A stretch of DNA of 64,000 nt from Streptomyces aureocirculatus (GTDB lineage: Bacteria; Actinomycetota; Actinomycetes; Streptomycetales; Streptomycetaceae), in NCBI RefSeq assembly GCF_000720475.1, contig NZ_JOAP01000020.1:62001-126000 (forward strand), written 5' to 3'. The position numbers were made by a program, and so were the translations under genes. This document shows, piece after piece, positions 15,698 through 23,946 of this stretch (the stretch's first letter is position 1; each line of letters starts with the position of its first letter). The notes beneath the pieces are model-generated. The model saw only the letters and a list, made by a program, of their open reading frames with translations, was not told the origin of the DNA and searched no databases.

Positions 15698-16330
15698 TCA
15701 TGTCCTGCGCGGCGACGCCAGGACGTACCGCGCGGCCGTCCGGGCGTCGCCGTGCTCACTGACCTGCCACCCGGCCCGCTCCAGGACCGCCCCGCAGGCG
15801 CGCACGCCCTCGGCCGTCGGCTCGCGCACCTCGACGGCGTCGGGCTGCGGGGTCACGCACACGCGATACCCCTCGCGGCCGGGCCCCGCGGGGACACGGC
15901 CCGCCGCCTCCAGGGCTATCGCCGCGGCCTGCACCAGATGCGTACGCTCCCACGCGCACGGCCGCTCCCTGTCGCCGTCGGCGTTCGTCATCCGGCGCAT
16001 CTCGACCAGGCCCAGCCAGGCGTCCCGCACCTCCCGCGCCCGCGCCGGGCCCTCGCCGCCCGGCGGGGACTCCTCGGTGCCGGTGCGGGCGGCGAACACG
16101 CCGGGCACCGGCTCCACGGGCGCCGTCTCCGGCTCGGCCCCCACCGGCTCGTCACGCACCCGGTGCCCGGCGGGGGTCAGGAAATACGCGTGCGGCGGAC
16201 GCGGGTGCCGGAACGCGAGCCGCAGCCGCACCAGGGCGGAGAGCTGCGCCTCCGTGCCGGAAAGGCGGCCCGTGACCGGGTCCGCCGCCGCGATGATCCG
16301 CCGCTGCGCGGGAGTCGTCGGCTTGGCCAT
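15698..16330 (-). CDS. Hypothetical protein with winged-helix-like N-terminus
   Basis: A 210-residue soluble protein of unknown function. Residues 1-65 (TPAQRRIIAAADPVTGRLSG, LSALVRLRLAFRHPRPPHAYFLTPAGHRVRDE) look like a MarR-type winged helix, the basic HAYFLTPAGHRVR resembling a wing. The rest is a mixed alpha/beta region rich in Arg, Pro and Glu with no motif I recognise. It lies about 80 bp upstream of the thioesterase in the same direction. Codon use is typical of the chromosome, so it is probably real. Confidence 0.6.
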   Translation of the reverse strand: MAKPTTPAQRRIIAAADPVTGRLSGTEAQLSALVRLRLAFRHPRPPHAYFLTPAGHRVRDEPVGAEPETAPVEPVPGVFAARTGTEESPPGGEGPARAREVRDAWLGLVEMRRMTNADGDRERPCAWERTHLVQAAAIALEAAGRVPAGPGREGYRVCVTPQPDAVEVREPTAEGVRACGAVLERAGWQVSEHGDARTAARYVLASPRRT

Positions 16331-16405
16331 GCTCCGATAGTGCCTCGCCCCACTGACACTCGCCCCGCCACCGACGGCACCGCACCGACGCGGGGCACCG
16401 CCGGG

Positions 16406-17917
16406 TCAGGCGCGGCGGACGGTGATCAACTGGTACGGGGGCTGATGGGCGATCTGGAGCTCCACGCCCCCCACATCCGTCGTCCGGCCGCCGCTCGGCC
16501 CCTGTCTGATGTCCGGGGTCGTGACATCGACCCTGAGGGGCCGGTAACCGTCCGTACGCCGGTTCCTGTTGTTGATCTCCTCGATCGTCCGGCGTACCGC
16601 ACGGGACTGGCTGTGCCCGGCCGTCTCGTTGTCCGTCACGACGTAGGCGGCGCTGCTCCGGCCGAGGACACGCTCGATGCAGTGAGCGAGTCCGTTCTCG
16701 CTCCGGTCCATGGCCCAGGGGCCGGGGTGGGGCACGAGGAGTTCGGTGTGCGGCACGTGGTGGCCGAACCGCGTGACCGAGCCCTGCTCCAGCGTGACCG
16801 GGCTCCCCGGGATGAACTGGCCGAGCATCCGCGTGATGACGCCCACGTTCATGTCGGGCGAGTAGGCGCTCAGGTTGCCCCGCTGACCGTGCGCGTCCGC
16901 GAGGAACTGGGCCTCACGCAAGCCGCCCTGGCCGTCGACGGCGGCGACCACCGTGTTCTTCACCGCCTCGATCGCCTCGCTCAGCCGGTAGATCACCGAG
17001 TCGTCGTCGAGCAGGGCCGCCACCCGGGCCTTGTGGTCGCGGTGCAGCCTGCGGAAGGACCGCTCCTTCTCCAGATCGGCGAGGGACTCATAGATCGTCT
17101 GCGGGTCGCCGGGGTTCTCGTTGTCGGGGATCACGAAGCGCTGCACGGGCCCGCCCGGCACACCGCCCGCCACACCGTGCGCCTCGTCCTCGCGGCCGTC
17201 CTCGCGGTCGCCGAGACCCGCCGTGGTGTCGGCCGAGCGCTGGGTCACGATGGACGGCGCGAGCCGCGCCCCCGCGGCGTAGGCGGCGCCGTTGGTCCCG
17301 GCCTGGCGCTCCGACCCCTGGTCGGGGTCGGTGACGGGGGTCCCGGCGCCGTTGTCCTTGCCCGTCTCGGGGACGCCCTGGAGGTTGTTCCTGAGGTGGT
17401 CGAGCTCGTGGCCGATGAGTTCCTCGCTCGCCCCCGGCGGCAGGAAGACGTGGTGGCCGATCGTCATGGCCTCCGCGCCCATCGCCGCGATGGCCCGCTG
17501 CGCCACCGCGTCGTCGTGCAGGCGCCCCGCCGACAGATTGGTCTGGTAGAACGGCTCGGCCTTGCTGCGGACGGAATGCGGCAGCGGACGGCCCGACGAG
17601 TTGATGGCGGCGGCGACGAGGGCGCTCTGCGCCTCCGGCGCGGTGTCCGCGACACCGCCGTGCCCGCAGCCGTCACCGTGGACGTGCTGGTCCGGGCCCT
17701 GATCCTCCTTGAGGAAGCGGGCGACGGCGCGGTTGCCGACGGAGCGCTGGAGTGCGGTGACGGCCGAGGGGCCGGCCAGGGGGCCCGCTGCGGGGCTCGC
17801 CACGGGGTGGGCCTGGGCGTGCTCCGCGTCGTGCCGCGCGGTGGCCCTTGCCGGGCGCGGAGCGTGTCCGCGGCCGTTCCCGGCCCGCTCGCCGGGTGCT
17901 TCCTCGTGAGCCCGCAT
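16406..17917 (-). CDS. eCIS-core (DUF4157) domain protein with unknown C-terminal domain
   Basis: A 503-residue protein. Residues 56-69 (LQRSVGNRAVARFL) are the short motif that often precedes DUF4157. Residues 111-180 form the eCIS-core domain: LPHSVRSKAEPFYQTNLSAG, RLHDDAVAQRAIAAMGAEA, and the zinc-protease-like HELDH (170-174). This domain is found on toxins and accessory proteins of extracellular contractile injection systems. Residues 260-503 form a separate globular domain of unknown type, with conserved-looking VPHTELLVPHPGPW, HCIERVLGR and AVRRTIEEINNRN stretches, and could be the effector part. No eCIS structural genes are near, so it is an orphan. ATG 17917 is chosen; the 43-codon extension is low-complexity. 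Confidence 0.75.
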   Translation of the reverse strand: MRAHEEAPGERAGNGRGHAPRPARATARHDAEHAQAHPVASPAAGPLAGPSAVTALQRSVGNRAVARFLKEDQGPDQHVHGDGCGHGGVADTAPEAQSALVAAAINSSGRPLPHSVRSKAEPFYQTNLSAGRLHDDAVAQRAIAAMGAEAMTIGHHVFLPPGASEELIGHELDHLRNNLQGVPETGKDNGAGTPVTDPDQGSERQAGTNGAAYAAGARLAPSIVTQRSADTTAGLGDREDGREDEAHGVAGGVPGGPVQRFVIPDNENPGDPQTIYESLADLEKERSFRRLHRDHKARVAALLDDDSVIYRLSEAIEAVKNTVVAAVDGQGGLREAQFLADAHGQRGNLSAYSPDMNVGVITRMLGQFIPGSPVTLEQGSVTRFGHHVPHTELLVPHPGPWAMDRSENGLAHCIERVLGRSSAAYVVTDNETAGHSQSRAVRRTIEEINNRNRRTDGYRPLRVDVTTPDIRQGPSGGRTTDVGGVELQIAHQPPYQLITVRRA

Positions 17918-18105
17918 GGTACGTCCCGTCCGGTCGGCAGGGCCCGAACCCGTCACGGGCCTCAGGCCGTTGTACGCGACCGCGCCCGGAACCGGCAGTG
18001 CCCTTGAGGCACCCCGGGGGGCAGCCGGGCCGTGCCCTGCGGGCAACTGGGCCGCCCGGTCGGGGTCCTTGCCGGGGGCTCCCCAATCCCGCCCCTTCCC
18101 GAACT

Positions 18106-18214
18106 GGGGCTCCGCCCCAGACCCCGCTCCTCAAACGCCGGAGGGGCTGAAAATTGCGGCACATATTCAGCCCGTCCGGCGTTTGAGGACCGGGGGTCCA
18201 GGGGGCGGAGCCCC
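18106..18214. repeat. Streptomyces GC-rich intergenic repeat with nested inverted arms
   Basis: Outer arms GGGGCTCCGCCCC (18106-18118) and GGGCGGAGCCCC (ending 18214) enclose inner perfect arms TCCTCAAACGCCGG (18128-18141) and CCGGCGTTTGAGGA (18176-18189). The same inner core recurs near 24705, 38762 and 42843. It probably forms a bidirectional terminator between the eCIS-core gene and the phosphatase gene. The remaining bases from 17918 to 18256 hold no credible gene. Confidence 0.75.
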
Positions 18215-18256
18215 TTGGTTACGGGAAAGGGGCGGGACTGGGGCGCCCCGCGAAGG

Positions 18257-18850
18257 TCAGGGCCGCAGGTTCCACGTGGCCAGGACCGGGCGGCCGTGTT
18301 CGTAGCCGAGGCGGCTCACCGTGCCGGTGGCGAGCTGGAAGTGGGCGCCCGCCGCAGGGGGGAAGCCGAGCCGGCGGGCGGTGAGGACGCGGAGGAAGTG
18401 GCCGTGGGCGAAGAGGACGACGCTGCCCTCGGTGTTGGCGAGCGCGGCATCGGCCTTGGCGAGCATCCGATCGGCCCGCTCCCCGACCTGCTCGGGGGTC
18501 TCACCGGGGTGCTCCGGAGGACCCGGGGCCACCCCGTCGGTGAACAGGAACCAACCAGGACGGGTCCGCTGGATCTCCACCGTGGTGATCCCCTCGTACG
18601 CCCCGTAGTCCCACTCGGACAGATCCGCGTCGACACGCGCATCCCCGAACCCGGCCAGCTCCGCGGTCTCCCGCGCCCTTGAGCGCGGGCTGGTGAACGC
18701 GGCGTCGACACGGTACTTGCCGATGAGCGAGGCGATGGAACGTGCCTGCTCACGGCCCCTGTCGGTGAGGGGAATGTCCGACCGGCCGGTGTGCTGCCCG
18801 GACAGCGACCACTCGGTCTCACCGTGCCGGACGAGAAGAAGATCACCCAT
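18257..18850 (-). CDS. Histidine phosphatase family protein (phosphoglycerate-mutase-like)
   Basis: A 197-residue one-domain enzyme. LLVRHGETEW holds the phosphorylated His9 and its RHG triad. GRSDIPLTDRGREQA, AFTSPRSRARETAEL, LSEWDYGAYEG and LFAHGHFLRVL with the second His149 complete the family pattern. Members dephosphorylate small metabolites such as phosphosugars; this substrate is unknown. It is divergent from the betaine methyltransferase gene across 145 bp containing a perfect seven-base inverted repeat, so could share control with it. Confidence 0.87.
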   Translation of the reverse strand: MGDLLLVRHGETEWSLSGQHTGRSDIPLTDRGREQARSIASLIGKYRVDAAFTSPRSRARETAELAGFGDARVDADLSEWDYGAYEGITTVEIQRTRPGWFLFTDGVAPGPPEHPGETPEQVGERADRMLAKADAALANTEGSVVLFAHGHFLRVLTARRLGFPPAAGAHFQLATGTVSRLGYEHGRPVLATWNLRP

Positions 18851-18875
18851 GGTGTCGACGGTCCTGTTCTGACGG

Positions 18876-18893
18876 GCGGAACGTCAGTTCCGC
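18876..18893. promoter_or_regulatory. Perfect dyad between phosphatase and methyltransferase genes
   Basis: GCGGAAC-GTCA-GTTCCGC is a perfect 7+4+7 inverted repeat lying 25 bp before the phosphatase start and about 100 bp before the methyltransferase start. A regulator site is possible but no regulator is adjacent. Confidence 0.4.
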
Positions 18894-18995
18894 GTATGTA
18901 TACGAAATCCGCATGTATGGCGGTCCCCGGCTTTGGATAGCGATGTGCCCAGGCCATCCCTGGCCATCCCTCATTGAAGTCGAAGGGCGTTCAAC

Positions 18996-20651
18996 GTGCA
19001 TCCGGCTCAGAAATTCGGCGACAACCCTGTCGAAGTACGAGAAACCGGCCACTACACGGAGGAATACGTACCAAGCTTCGTCGAAAAGTGGGACTCACTC
19101 ATAGATTGGGAGCGAAGGGCCCAGAGCGAGGGAAACTTCTTCATCGACCTGCTGCGCAAGCGGGGCGTCAAGAGCGTGCTCGACGTGGCGACCGGCACCG
19201 GGTTCCACTCGGTGCGGCTGCTCGCCGCCGGGTTCGACGCCGTCAGCGCGGACGGCAGCGCGGACATGCTGGCGGCGGCCTTCGCCAACGGCATGGAGGA
19301 CGGGCACGTGATGCGGGTCGTCCAGGCGGACTGGCGCTGGCTCAACCGTGACGTGCACGGCGAGTACGACGCGATCGTCTGCCTCGGCAACTCCTTCACG
19401 CACCTGTTCTCGGAGCGCGACCGCCGCCGAGCGCTCGCGGAGTTCTACGCGATGCTCAAGCACGACGGCATCCTCGTCCTGGACCAGCGCAACTACGACG
19501 CGATCCTCGACGACGGTTACACCAGCAAACACACCTACTACTACTGTGGCGAAGACGTCTCCGTGGAGCCCGAGTACGTCGACGAGGGGCTCGTGCGGAT
19601 GCGGTACAGCTTCCCGGACGACTCCGTCTACCACCTCAACATGTTCCCGCTGCGCAAGGACTACACACGCAGGCTGATGGCCGAGGTCGGCTTCCAGAAC
19701 GTGGAGACCTACGGCGACTTCCAGCACACCTACCGAGGGGAGCAGCCCGACTTCTTCGTGCATGTCGCGGAGAAGGAGTACCGCGCGGACGAGGAGCAGG
19801 ACGAGCGCTACTCGGGCGCGGTCGGCGTCGCCCGCACCTACTACAACTCCGCCGACGCCGACGCCTTCTACGCCGAGGTGTGGGGCGGCGAGGACATCCA
19901 CATCGGTCTCTACGAGCGTCCCGGCGAGCCCATCGCCGACGCCAGCCGGCGCACCGTCGAGCAGATGGCCGCCAAGCTGAACCTCACCCGGGACTCCGTC
20001 GTCCTCGACCTGGGCTCCGGTTACGGCGGCTCCGCCAGGTACCTGGCGTCGACGTACGGCTGCCGGGTCCTCGCGCTCAACCTCAGCGAGGTGGAGAACC
20101 AGCGGCACAAGGAGCTGAACCAGCGCCGGTCCCTGTCCCGGCTTATCGAGGTCGTCGACGGGTCCTTCGAGGACATCCCCTACCCGGACGCCTCCGTCGA
20201 CGTCGTGTGGTCGCAGGACGCCTTCCTGCACAGCGGCAACCGGGTACGCGTCCTGGAGGAGATCTCCCGGGTGCTGCGGCCCGACGGGCAGGTGATCTTC
20301 ACCGACCCGATGGCCGACGACGACTGCCCGCCCGGAGTGCTACAGCCCATCCTCGACCGCATCCACCTGGACGACATGGGGTCGCCCGGGTTCTACGCAC
20401 GTGAGCTGGCCCGCCTCGGGTTCACCCCGGCCGGGCGCGGGTTCGACGAGCATCGCGCGGAGCTGGTGACGCACTACGCGCGCGTCCTGGAGGAGACCGA
20501 GCGGCAGGAGGCCGACGGGCTCGCCCGGCTCGTCAGCCACGACTACCTCACGCAGATGAAGCTGGGGCTCGCACGGTGGGTCGCCGCCGGGCGCGACGGG
20601 CACATCACGTGGGGCATCCTGCACTACCGCCGAGGCGGCGGCACCGCCTGA
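18996..20651 (+). CDS. Bifunctional glycine/sarcosine and sarcosine/dimethylglycine N-methyltransferase
   Basis: The 551-residue protein joins two SAM-dependent methyltransferases. Residues 1-260 match glycine sarcosine N-methyltransferase (VLDVATGTGFHSVRLLAAGF at 61-80, then VRMRYSFPDDSVYHLNMFPL). Residues 280-551 match sarcosine dimethylglycine methyltransferase (VVLDLGSGYGGSARYLAS from 335, VWSQDAFLHSGNR, VIFTDPMADDDC). Together they methylate glycine three times to glycine betaine, an osmoprotectant, in the cytosol. Actinopolyspora halophila has a similar fused enzyme, while other organisms encode two proteins. The GTG start at 18996 has an AGGG about eight bases upstream. No SAM-recycling gene is adjacent. 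It suggests osmotic tolerance by de novo betaine synthesis. Confidence 0.9.
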   Translation: MHPAQKFGDNPVEVRETGHYTEEYVPSFVEKWDSLIDWERRAQSEGNFFIDLLRKRGVKSVLDVATGTGFHSVRLLAAGFDAVSADGSADMLAAAFANGMEDGHVMRVVQADWRWLNRDVHGEYDAIVCLGNSFTHLFSERDRRRALAEFYAMLKHDGILVLDQRNYDAILDDGYTSKHTYYYCGEDVSVEPEYVDEGLVRMRYSFPDDSVYHLNMFPLRKDYTRRLMAEVGFQNVETYGDFQHTYRGEQPDFFVHVAEKEYRADEEQDERYSGAVGVARTYYNSADADAFYAEVWGGEDIHIGLYERPGEPIADASRRTVEQMAAKLNLTRDSVVLDLGSGYGGSARYLASTYGCRVLALNLSEVENQRHKELNQRRSLSRLIEVVDGSFEDIPYPDASVDVVWSQDAFLHSGNRVRVLEEISRVLRPDGQVIFTDPMADDDCPPGVLQPILDRIHLDDMGSPGFYARELARLGFTPAGRGFDEHRAELVTHYARVLEETERQEADGLARLVSHDYLTQMKLGLARWVAAGRDGHITWGILHYRRGGGTA

Positions 20652-20712
20652 CGGTCGGCCGCAGCGCCGGGGCAGCGCCGACGGCCCCGGCGCTCCGGCC
20701 GCCCTCCGACCC

Positions 20713-21933
20713 TCAGATCGGGCGCAGCTCCCGGCCCCCGAACGCGCCCGTTCCGTCCGCCTGTTTCCACCAGGACTCCAGGCCCGCCTGGTCCAGGCCG
20801 CGCCAGCGCGGGGTGTGCTCGACCAGGGCGTGGCCGAGGCGGCGGCCCAGGTCGACCATGGTGCGGCCGGCCACCGTACGGTCGGTGTCGTAGGACTCCA
20901 GGGCCTCCGGCCAGGTCGTCGCCGTGACGATGGCGGACTCCAGGACCGTGGCGTCCTGGAGGGCCTTCACCGCGCCCGCGCCGGTGTGCGGCCGCGCGAC
21001 GGTCGCCGCGTCGCCCGCGAGCAGCACCCGGTCCCGGGCGTACCGGGGCGCCGTGAAGTCGTACATGGGCTGGAGGAAGAGCTCCTTGGGCCCGGTCGCG
21101 CGGACCAGGGCGCCCCAGTAGGGCGGCATCAGCTCCTCGGCGACGTAGGAGAGATGGGCGTCCAGGGCGTCGGTGAGGCCGCCAGGCGGCAGGCTCGTGG
21201 GGCTTGTGAAGCCGAGGCCCACGTCCAGGCCGTCGGGCGGCGCGGTGTACAGGATCCAGTTCACGCGGTGGCCGCCGGCGCCGTCAGGGATGCGGTACAC
21301 GACCGCGTGCCCGCCGTCGAAGACGACGTACACGCAGTCCTCCTCCGCCCACAGGTGCGGGTCGGCGAGCCGGTCGTGCGGGTACGCGCCGCGCCAGGCC
21401 AGATAGCCCGCGTACCGCGCGGCCAGGCCGGGGTGGGCGGCCGCGCGGACCACGGAGCGGTAGCCGTCCGCGCCGATCACGACGTCGTACCGCTCGGTGC
21501 CTTCGGCGGTGTCCACCTCGGCGCCGACGGCCCCGGAGCGCACGGCCTCCACGGAGGTGCCGGTGCGGAACTCCACCGACTCGGGCACCCGGCGCCGCAG
21601 CTCGCCCCAGAGCGGGCCCCAGTTGTAGGTGCGGAACGGGAACGGCATGGCGCCGATCTCGTGCCCGAGCGGGCTCGCCGCACGGTCGTCACGCACGTAC
21701 CAGCGCCGCCTGACGAGCTGCACCCACGGCATGTCGGCGTCCATGTACCCGGCCGACTCCAGCTCCACGTAGCGGGAGTTGTGCACCGCGAGGCCGACGC
21801 CGCGCTCCGCGAGGCGGCCCGAGGCCCGCTCGTACACCGTGATCTCGTCCGCGCCGCCGCGGTGCGCCGCCAGCGCCATGGCGCAGCCCGCGACGCTGCC
21901 GCCGACGACGGCGACCCTGCCCGAATGCATCAT
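20713..21933 (-). CDS. FAD-dependent monooxygenase
   Basis: A 406-residue flavoprotein hydroxylase of the PHBH fold. Near the N-terminus RVAVVGGSVAGCAMALAAHR is the Rossmann FAD motif; DVVIGADGYRSVVR is the DG motif; RVLLAGDAATVARPHTGAGA is the GD motif that contacts the flavin ribityl chain. All three are intact. It probably adds one oxygen atom to an aromatic or unsaturated small molecule. It is the last gene of a three-gene operon (aminotransferase, C39-like, monooxygenase), 45 bp after the C39-like stop. The double ATG at 21933/21930 is used with AGGA upstream. Confidence 0.86.
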   Translation of the reverse strand: MMHSGRVAVVGGSVAGCAMALAAHRGGADEITVYERASGRLAERGVGLAVHNSRYVELESAGYMDADMPWVQLVRRRWYVRDDRAASPLGHEIGAMPFPFRTYNWGPLWGELRRRVPESVEFRTGTSVEAVRSGAVGAEVDTAEGTERYDVVIGADGYRSVVRAAAHPGLAARYAGYLAWRGAYPHDRLADPHLWAEEDCVYVVFDGGHAVVYRIPDGAGGHRVNWILYTAPPDGLDVGLGFTSPTSLPPGGLTDALDAHLSYVAEELMPPYWGALVRATGPKELFLQPMYDFTAPRYARDRVLLAGDAATVARPHTGAGAVKALQDATVLESAIVTATTWPEALESYDTDRTVAGRTMVDLGRRLGHALVEHTPRWRGLDQAGLESWWKQADGTGAFGGRELRPI

Positions 21934-21978
21934 CGCGCCATCCTGACAGCATGGGTGACGTTCTGTCATGAGCACATG

Positions 21979-22611
21979 TCAGGGCGTGAGCGGTGCGCCC
22001 CCGGCCGACATGGACACGCCGCGCCCGGCGAAGAACGGCTCGAAGGCGGCCGGGGACAGCTCCGCCGTACGGGTAAGCGCATCGATGCCCGAGGGGTTGT
22101 GAAAGTGCAGCCCACCGCCCGCAGTGCGCCCCGTGACCAGCACCAGATGCCCGCCCCTGCCGGGCGCGGGCCGCTCCGGACGGCGGATCTCGAAGTGGAC
22201 GGAGGCCATGACCGTCCGGCCCGCGTCCAGGAGCCCGATGAGCTCGTCGACGGCGAGGTGCCGGTGCACGGTCGCTTCCACGGCGTGCACCTCGCGCACG
22301 TACTCGGCGAACGGCGCGTAGACGAGGCCCCGGATCGTGCCGTCGGCGTCCTCGGTGTACGCGCCGTACTTCAGGGCGCCGTCCCGCAGCTCGAACAGCG
22401 ACGGCGCCGAAGGGCCGAGCGCCATCCGCAGGCACGTGAGCCCGCACAGATGGCCGCACCAGCGCGCGTAGTCCTCCAGGGCGGCCGCGCCCGACTCCCG
22501 CCAGGCCGGGTCGTCGGCGGGGGCGTGGCCCTCGTACACGATCTTCCCGACCAGCTCCGGCGAGGCGAACTGGGTCAGGGACGGGGTCCCGCAGGTGGTG
22601 CAGAGGGTCAC
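21979..22611 (-). CDS. C39-family peptidase-like protein
   Basis: A 210-residue protein resembling papain-like peptidase C39 domains. The Cys block is WCGHLCGLTCLRMAL (Cys56 the likely nucleophile, in the CG-x-T-x-x-x-M pattern). A His block, GGHLVLVTG, and a following HNPSG match the second and third catalytic sites. It has no transmembrane exporter domains, so it is not a bacteriocin ABC exporter. A CTTC pair near the N-terminus may bind metal. It lies between the aminotransferase (39 bp) and monooxygenase genes and may process or trim a small amino-acid-derived product. Function otherwise unknown. Confidence 0.72.
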   Translation of the reverse strand: MTLCTTCGTPSLTQFASPELVGKIVYEGHAPADDPAWRESGAAALEDYARWCGHLCGLTCLRMALGPSAPSLFELRDGALKYGAYTEDADGTIRGLVYAPFAEYVREVHAVEATVHRHLAVDELIGLLDAGRTVMASVHFEIRRPERPAPGRGGHLVLVTGRTAGGGLHFHNPSGIDALTRTAELSPAAFEPFFAGRGVSMSAGGAPLTP

Positions 22612-22650
22612 CGGAACACTCCTCGGCGCGGTCGCGGGGGCCGGGGCCTC

Positions 22651-23862
22651 CTACTGGCGGTATCCGCTCAGGAAGCGGCCGATGCGGCTGATCGCCGCGT
22701 CCAGGTCGTCAGCGTACGGGAGGGTGAGGATGCGGAAGTGGTCGGGACGCGGCCAGTTGAAGCCGGTGCCCTGGACCACCTGGATCTTCTCCTGGAGCAG
22801 CAGGTCGAGGACGAACTTCTCGTCGTCGTGGATCGGGTGCACCTTCGGGTCCAGGCGCGCGAACGCGTAGAGGGCGCCCCGCGGCTTCACACAGGAGACA
22901 CCGGGGATCTCGTTCAGCTTGCGCCAGGCGCGGTCGCGCTGTTCGTGCAGGCGGCCGCCGGGCGCGGTCAGGTCGTGGATGGACTGACGGCCGCCGAGCG
23001 CCGCCTGGATCGCGTACTGGGCGGGCGCGTTGGGGCACAGGCGCATGGAGGCCAGCATCGTCAGGCCCTCCAGATAGTCGCGCGCGTGCTGCTTGGGGCC
23101 CGTCACGACCAGCCAGCCGGAGCGGAAGCCCGCCACCCGGTAGGTCTTGGAGAGGCCGCAGAAGGTCAGGACCACCAGGTCGGGGGCCAGCGAGGCCACG
23201 CTGTGGTGCACCGCGTCGTCGTACAGGATCCGGTCGTAGATCTCGTCGGCGAACACCATCAGGCCGTGCCTGCGTGCGAGGTCGAGGATGCCTTCGAGGA
23301 TCTCGCGCGGGTAGACCGCGCCGGTCGGGTTGTTCGGGTTGATGATCACGACGGCCTTGGTGCGGTCGGTGATCTTCGCCGCCATGTCGTCGAGGTCCGG
23401 GTACCAGTCGGCCTGCTCGTCGCACAGGTAGTGCACGGCCTTCCCTCCGGAGAGGGTCGTCACGGCCGTCCAGAGCGGGAAGTCCGGGGCCGGGATCAGG
23501 ACTTCGTCGCCGTCTTCGAGGAGTGCCTGTACGGCCATCGTGACCAGCTCGGACACGCCGTTGCCGAGGAAGACGTCAGCCACCGAGACCCCCTCGATGC
23601 CGAGCGCCTGATAGCGCTGGGCGACGGCGCGGCGGGCGGAGAGGATGCCGCGCGAGTCCGTGTAGCCGTGCGCGCCCGGCAGCATGCGGATCATGTCCTG
23701 GACGATCTCCTCGGGCGCCTCGAAGCCGAAGAGCGCGGGGTTGCCGGTGTTGAGGCGCAGGACGCTGTGACCCGCCTCCTCCAGGGCGTCCGCGTGCTCG
23801 ATGACCGGGCCCCGGATCTCGTAACAGACCTCGCTGAGCTTGCTCGACTGCCGGAACTCCAT
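22651..23862 (-). CDS. PLP-dependent aminotransferase, AlaA-like
   Basis: A 403-residue class I/II aminotransferase. It has LRLNTGNPALFGFEAPEEI, NGVSELVTMAVQALL, VIINPNNPTGAVYP, FADEIYDRILYDD and the PLP lysine block CGLSKTYRVAGFRSGW with Lys239. The pattern is that of alanine/glutamate-pyruvate aminotransferases (AlaA). It is the first gene of an operon with the C39-like and flavin monooxygenase genes, so may serve a dedicated pathway rather than alanine synthesis. Two TTGG-N5-CCAA sites lie 28-62 bp upstream, between it and a divergent HxlR regulator. Confidence 0.88.
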   Translation of the reverse strand: MEFRQSSKLSEVCYEIRGPVIEHADALEEAGHSVLRLNTGNPALFGFEAPEEIVQDMIRMLPGAHGYTDSRGILSARRAVAQRYQALGIEGVSVADVFLGNGVSELVTMAVQALLEDGDEVLIPAPDFPLWTAVTTLSGGKAVHYLCDEQADWYPDLDDMAAKITDRTKAVVIINPNNPTGAVYPREILEGILDLARRHGLMVFADEIYDRILYDDAVHHSVASLAPDLVVLTFCGLSKTYRVAGFRSGWLVVTGPKQHARDYLEGLTMLASMRLCPNAPAQYAIQAALGGRQSIHDLTAPGGRLHEQRDRAWRKLNEIPGVSCVKPRGALYAFARLDPKVHPIHDDEKFVLDLLLQEKIQVVQGTGFNWPRPDHFRILTLPYADDLDAAISRIGRFLSGYRQ

Positions 23863-23889
23863 GCGGTGTGCCTCCCGTGGCGTGCGTTA

Positions 23890-23925
23890 CTTGGTTTTAC
23901 CAAGCTGCCGCTTGGAAAGTCCAAC
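23890..23925. promoter_or_regulatory. Tandem TTGG-N5-CCAA operators in the aminotransferase/hxlR divergent promoter
   Basis: TTGG-TTTTA-CCAA (23891-23903) and TTGG-AAAGT-CCAA (23912-23924) are 21 bp apart, two helical turns, on the same DNA face. The second overlaps a good -35 (TTGGAA 23912-23917) whose -10 is TAGACT (23934-23939), placing the start point at or next to the hxlR ATG. An HxlR dimer is the likely ligand. Confidence 0.68.
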
Positions 23926-23946
23926 GACTTGTCTAGACTGCGACGC

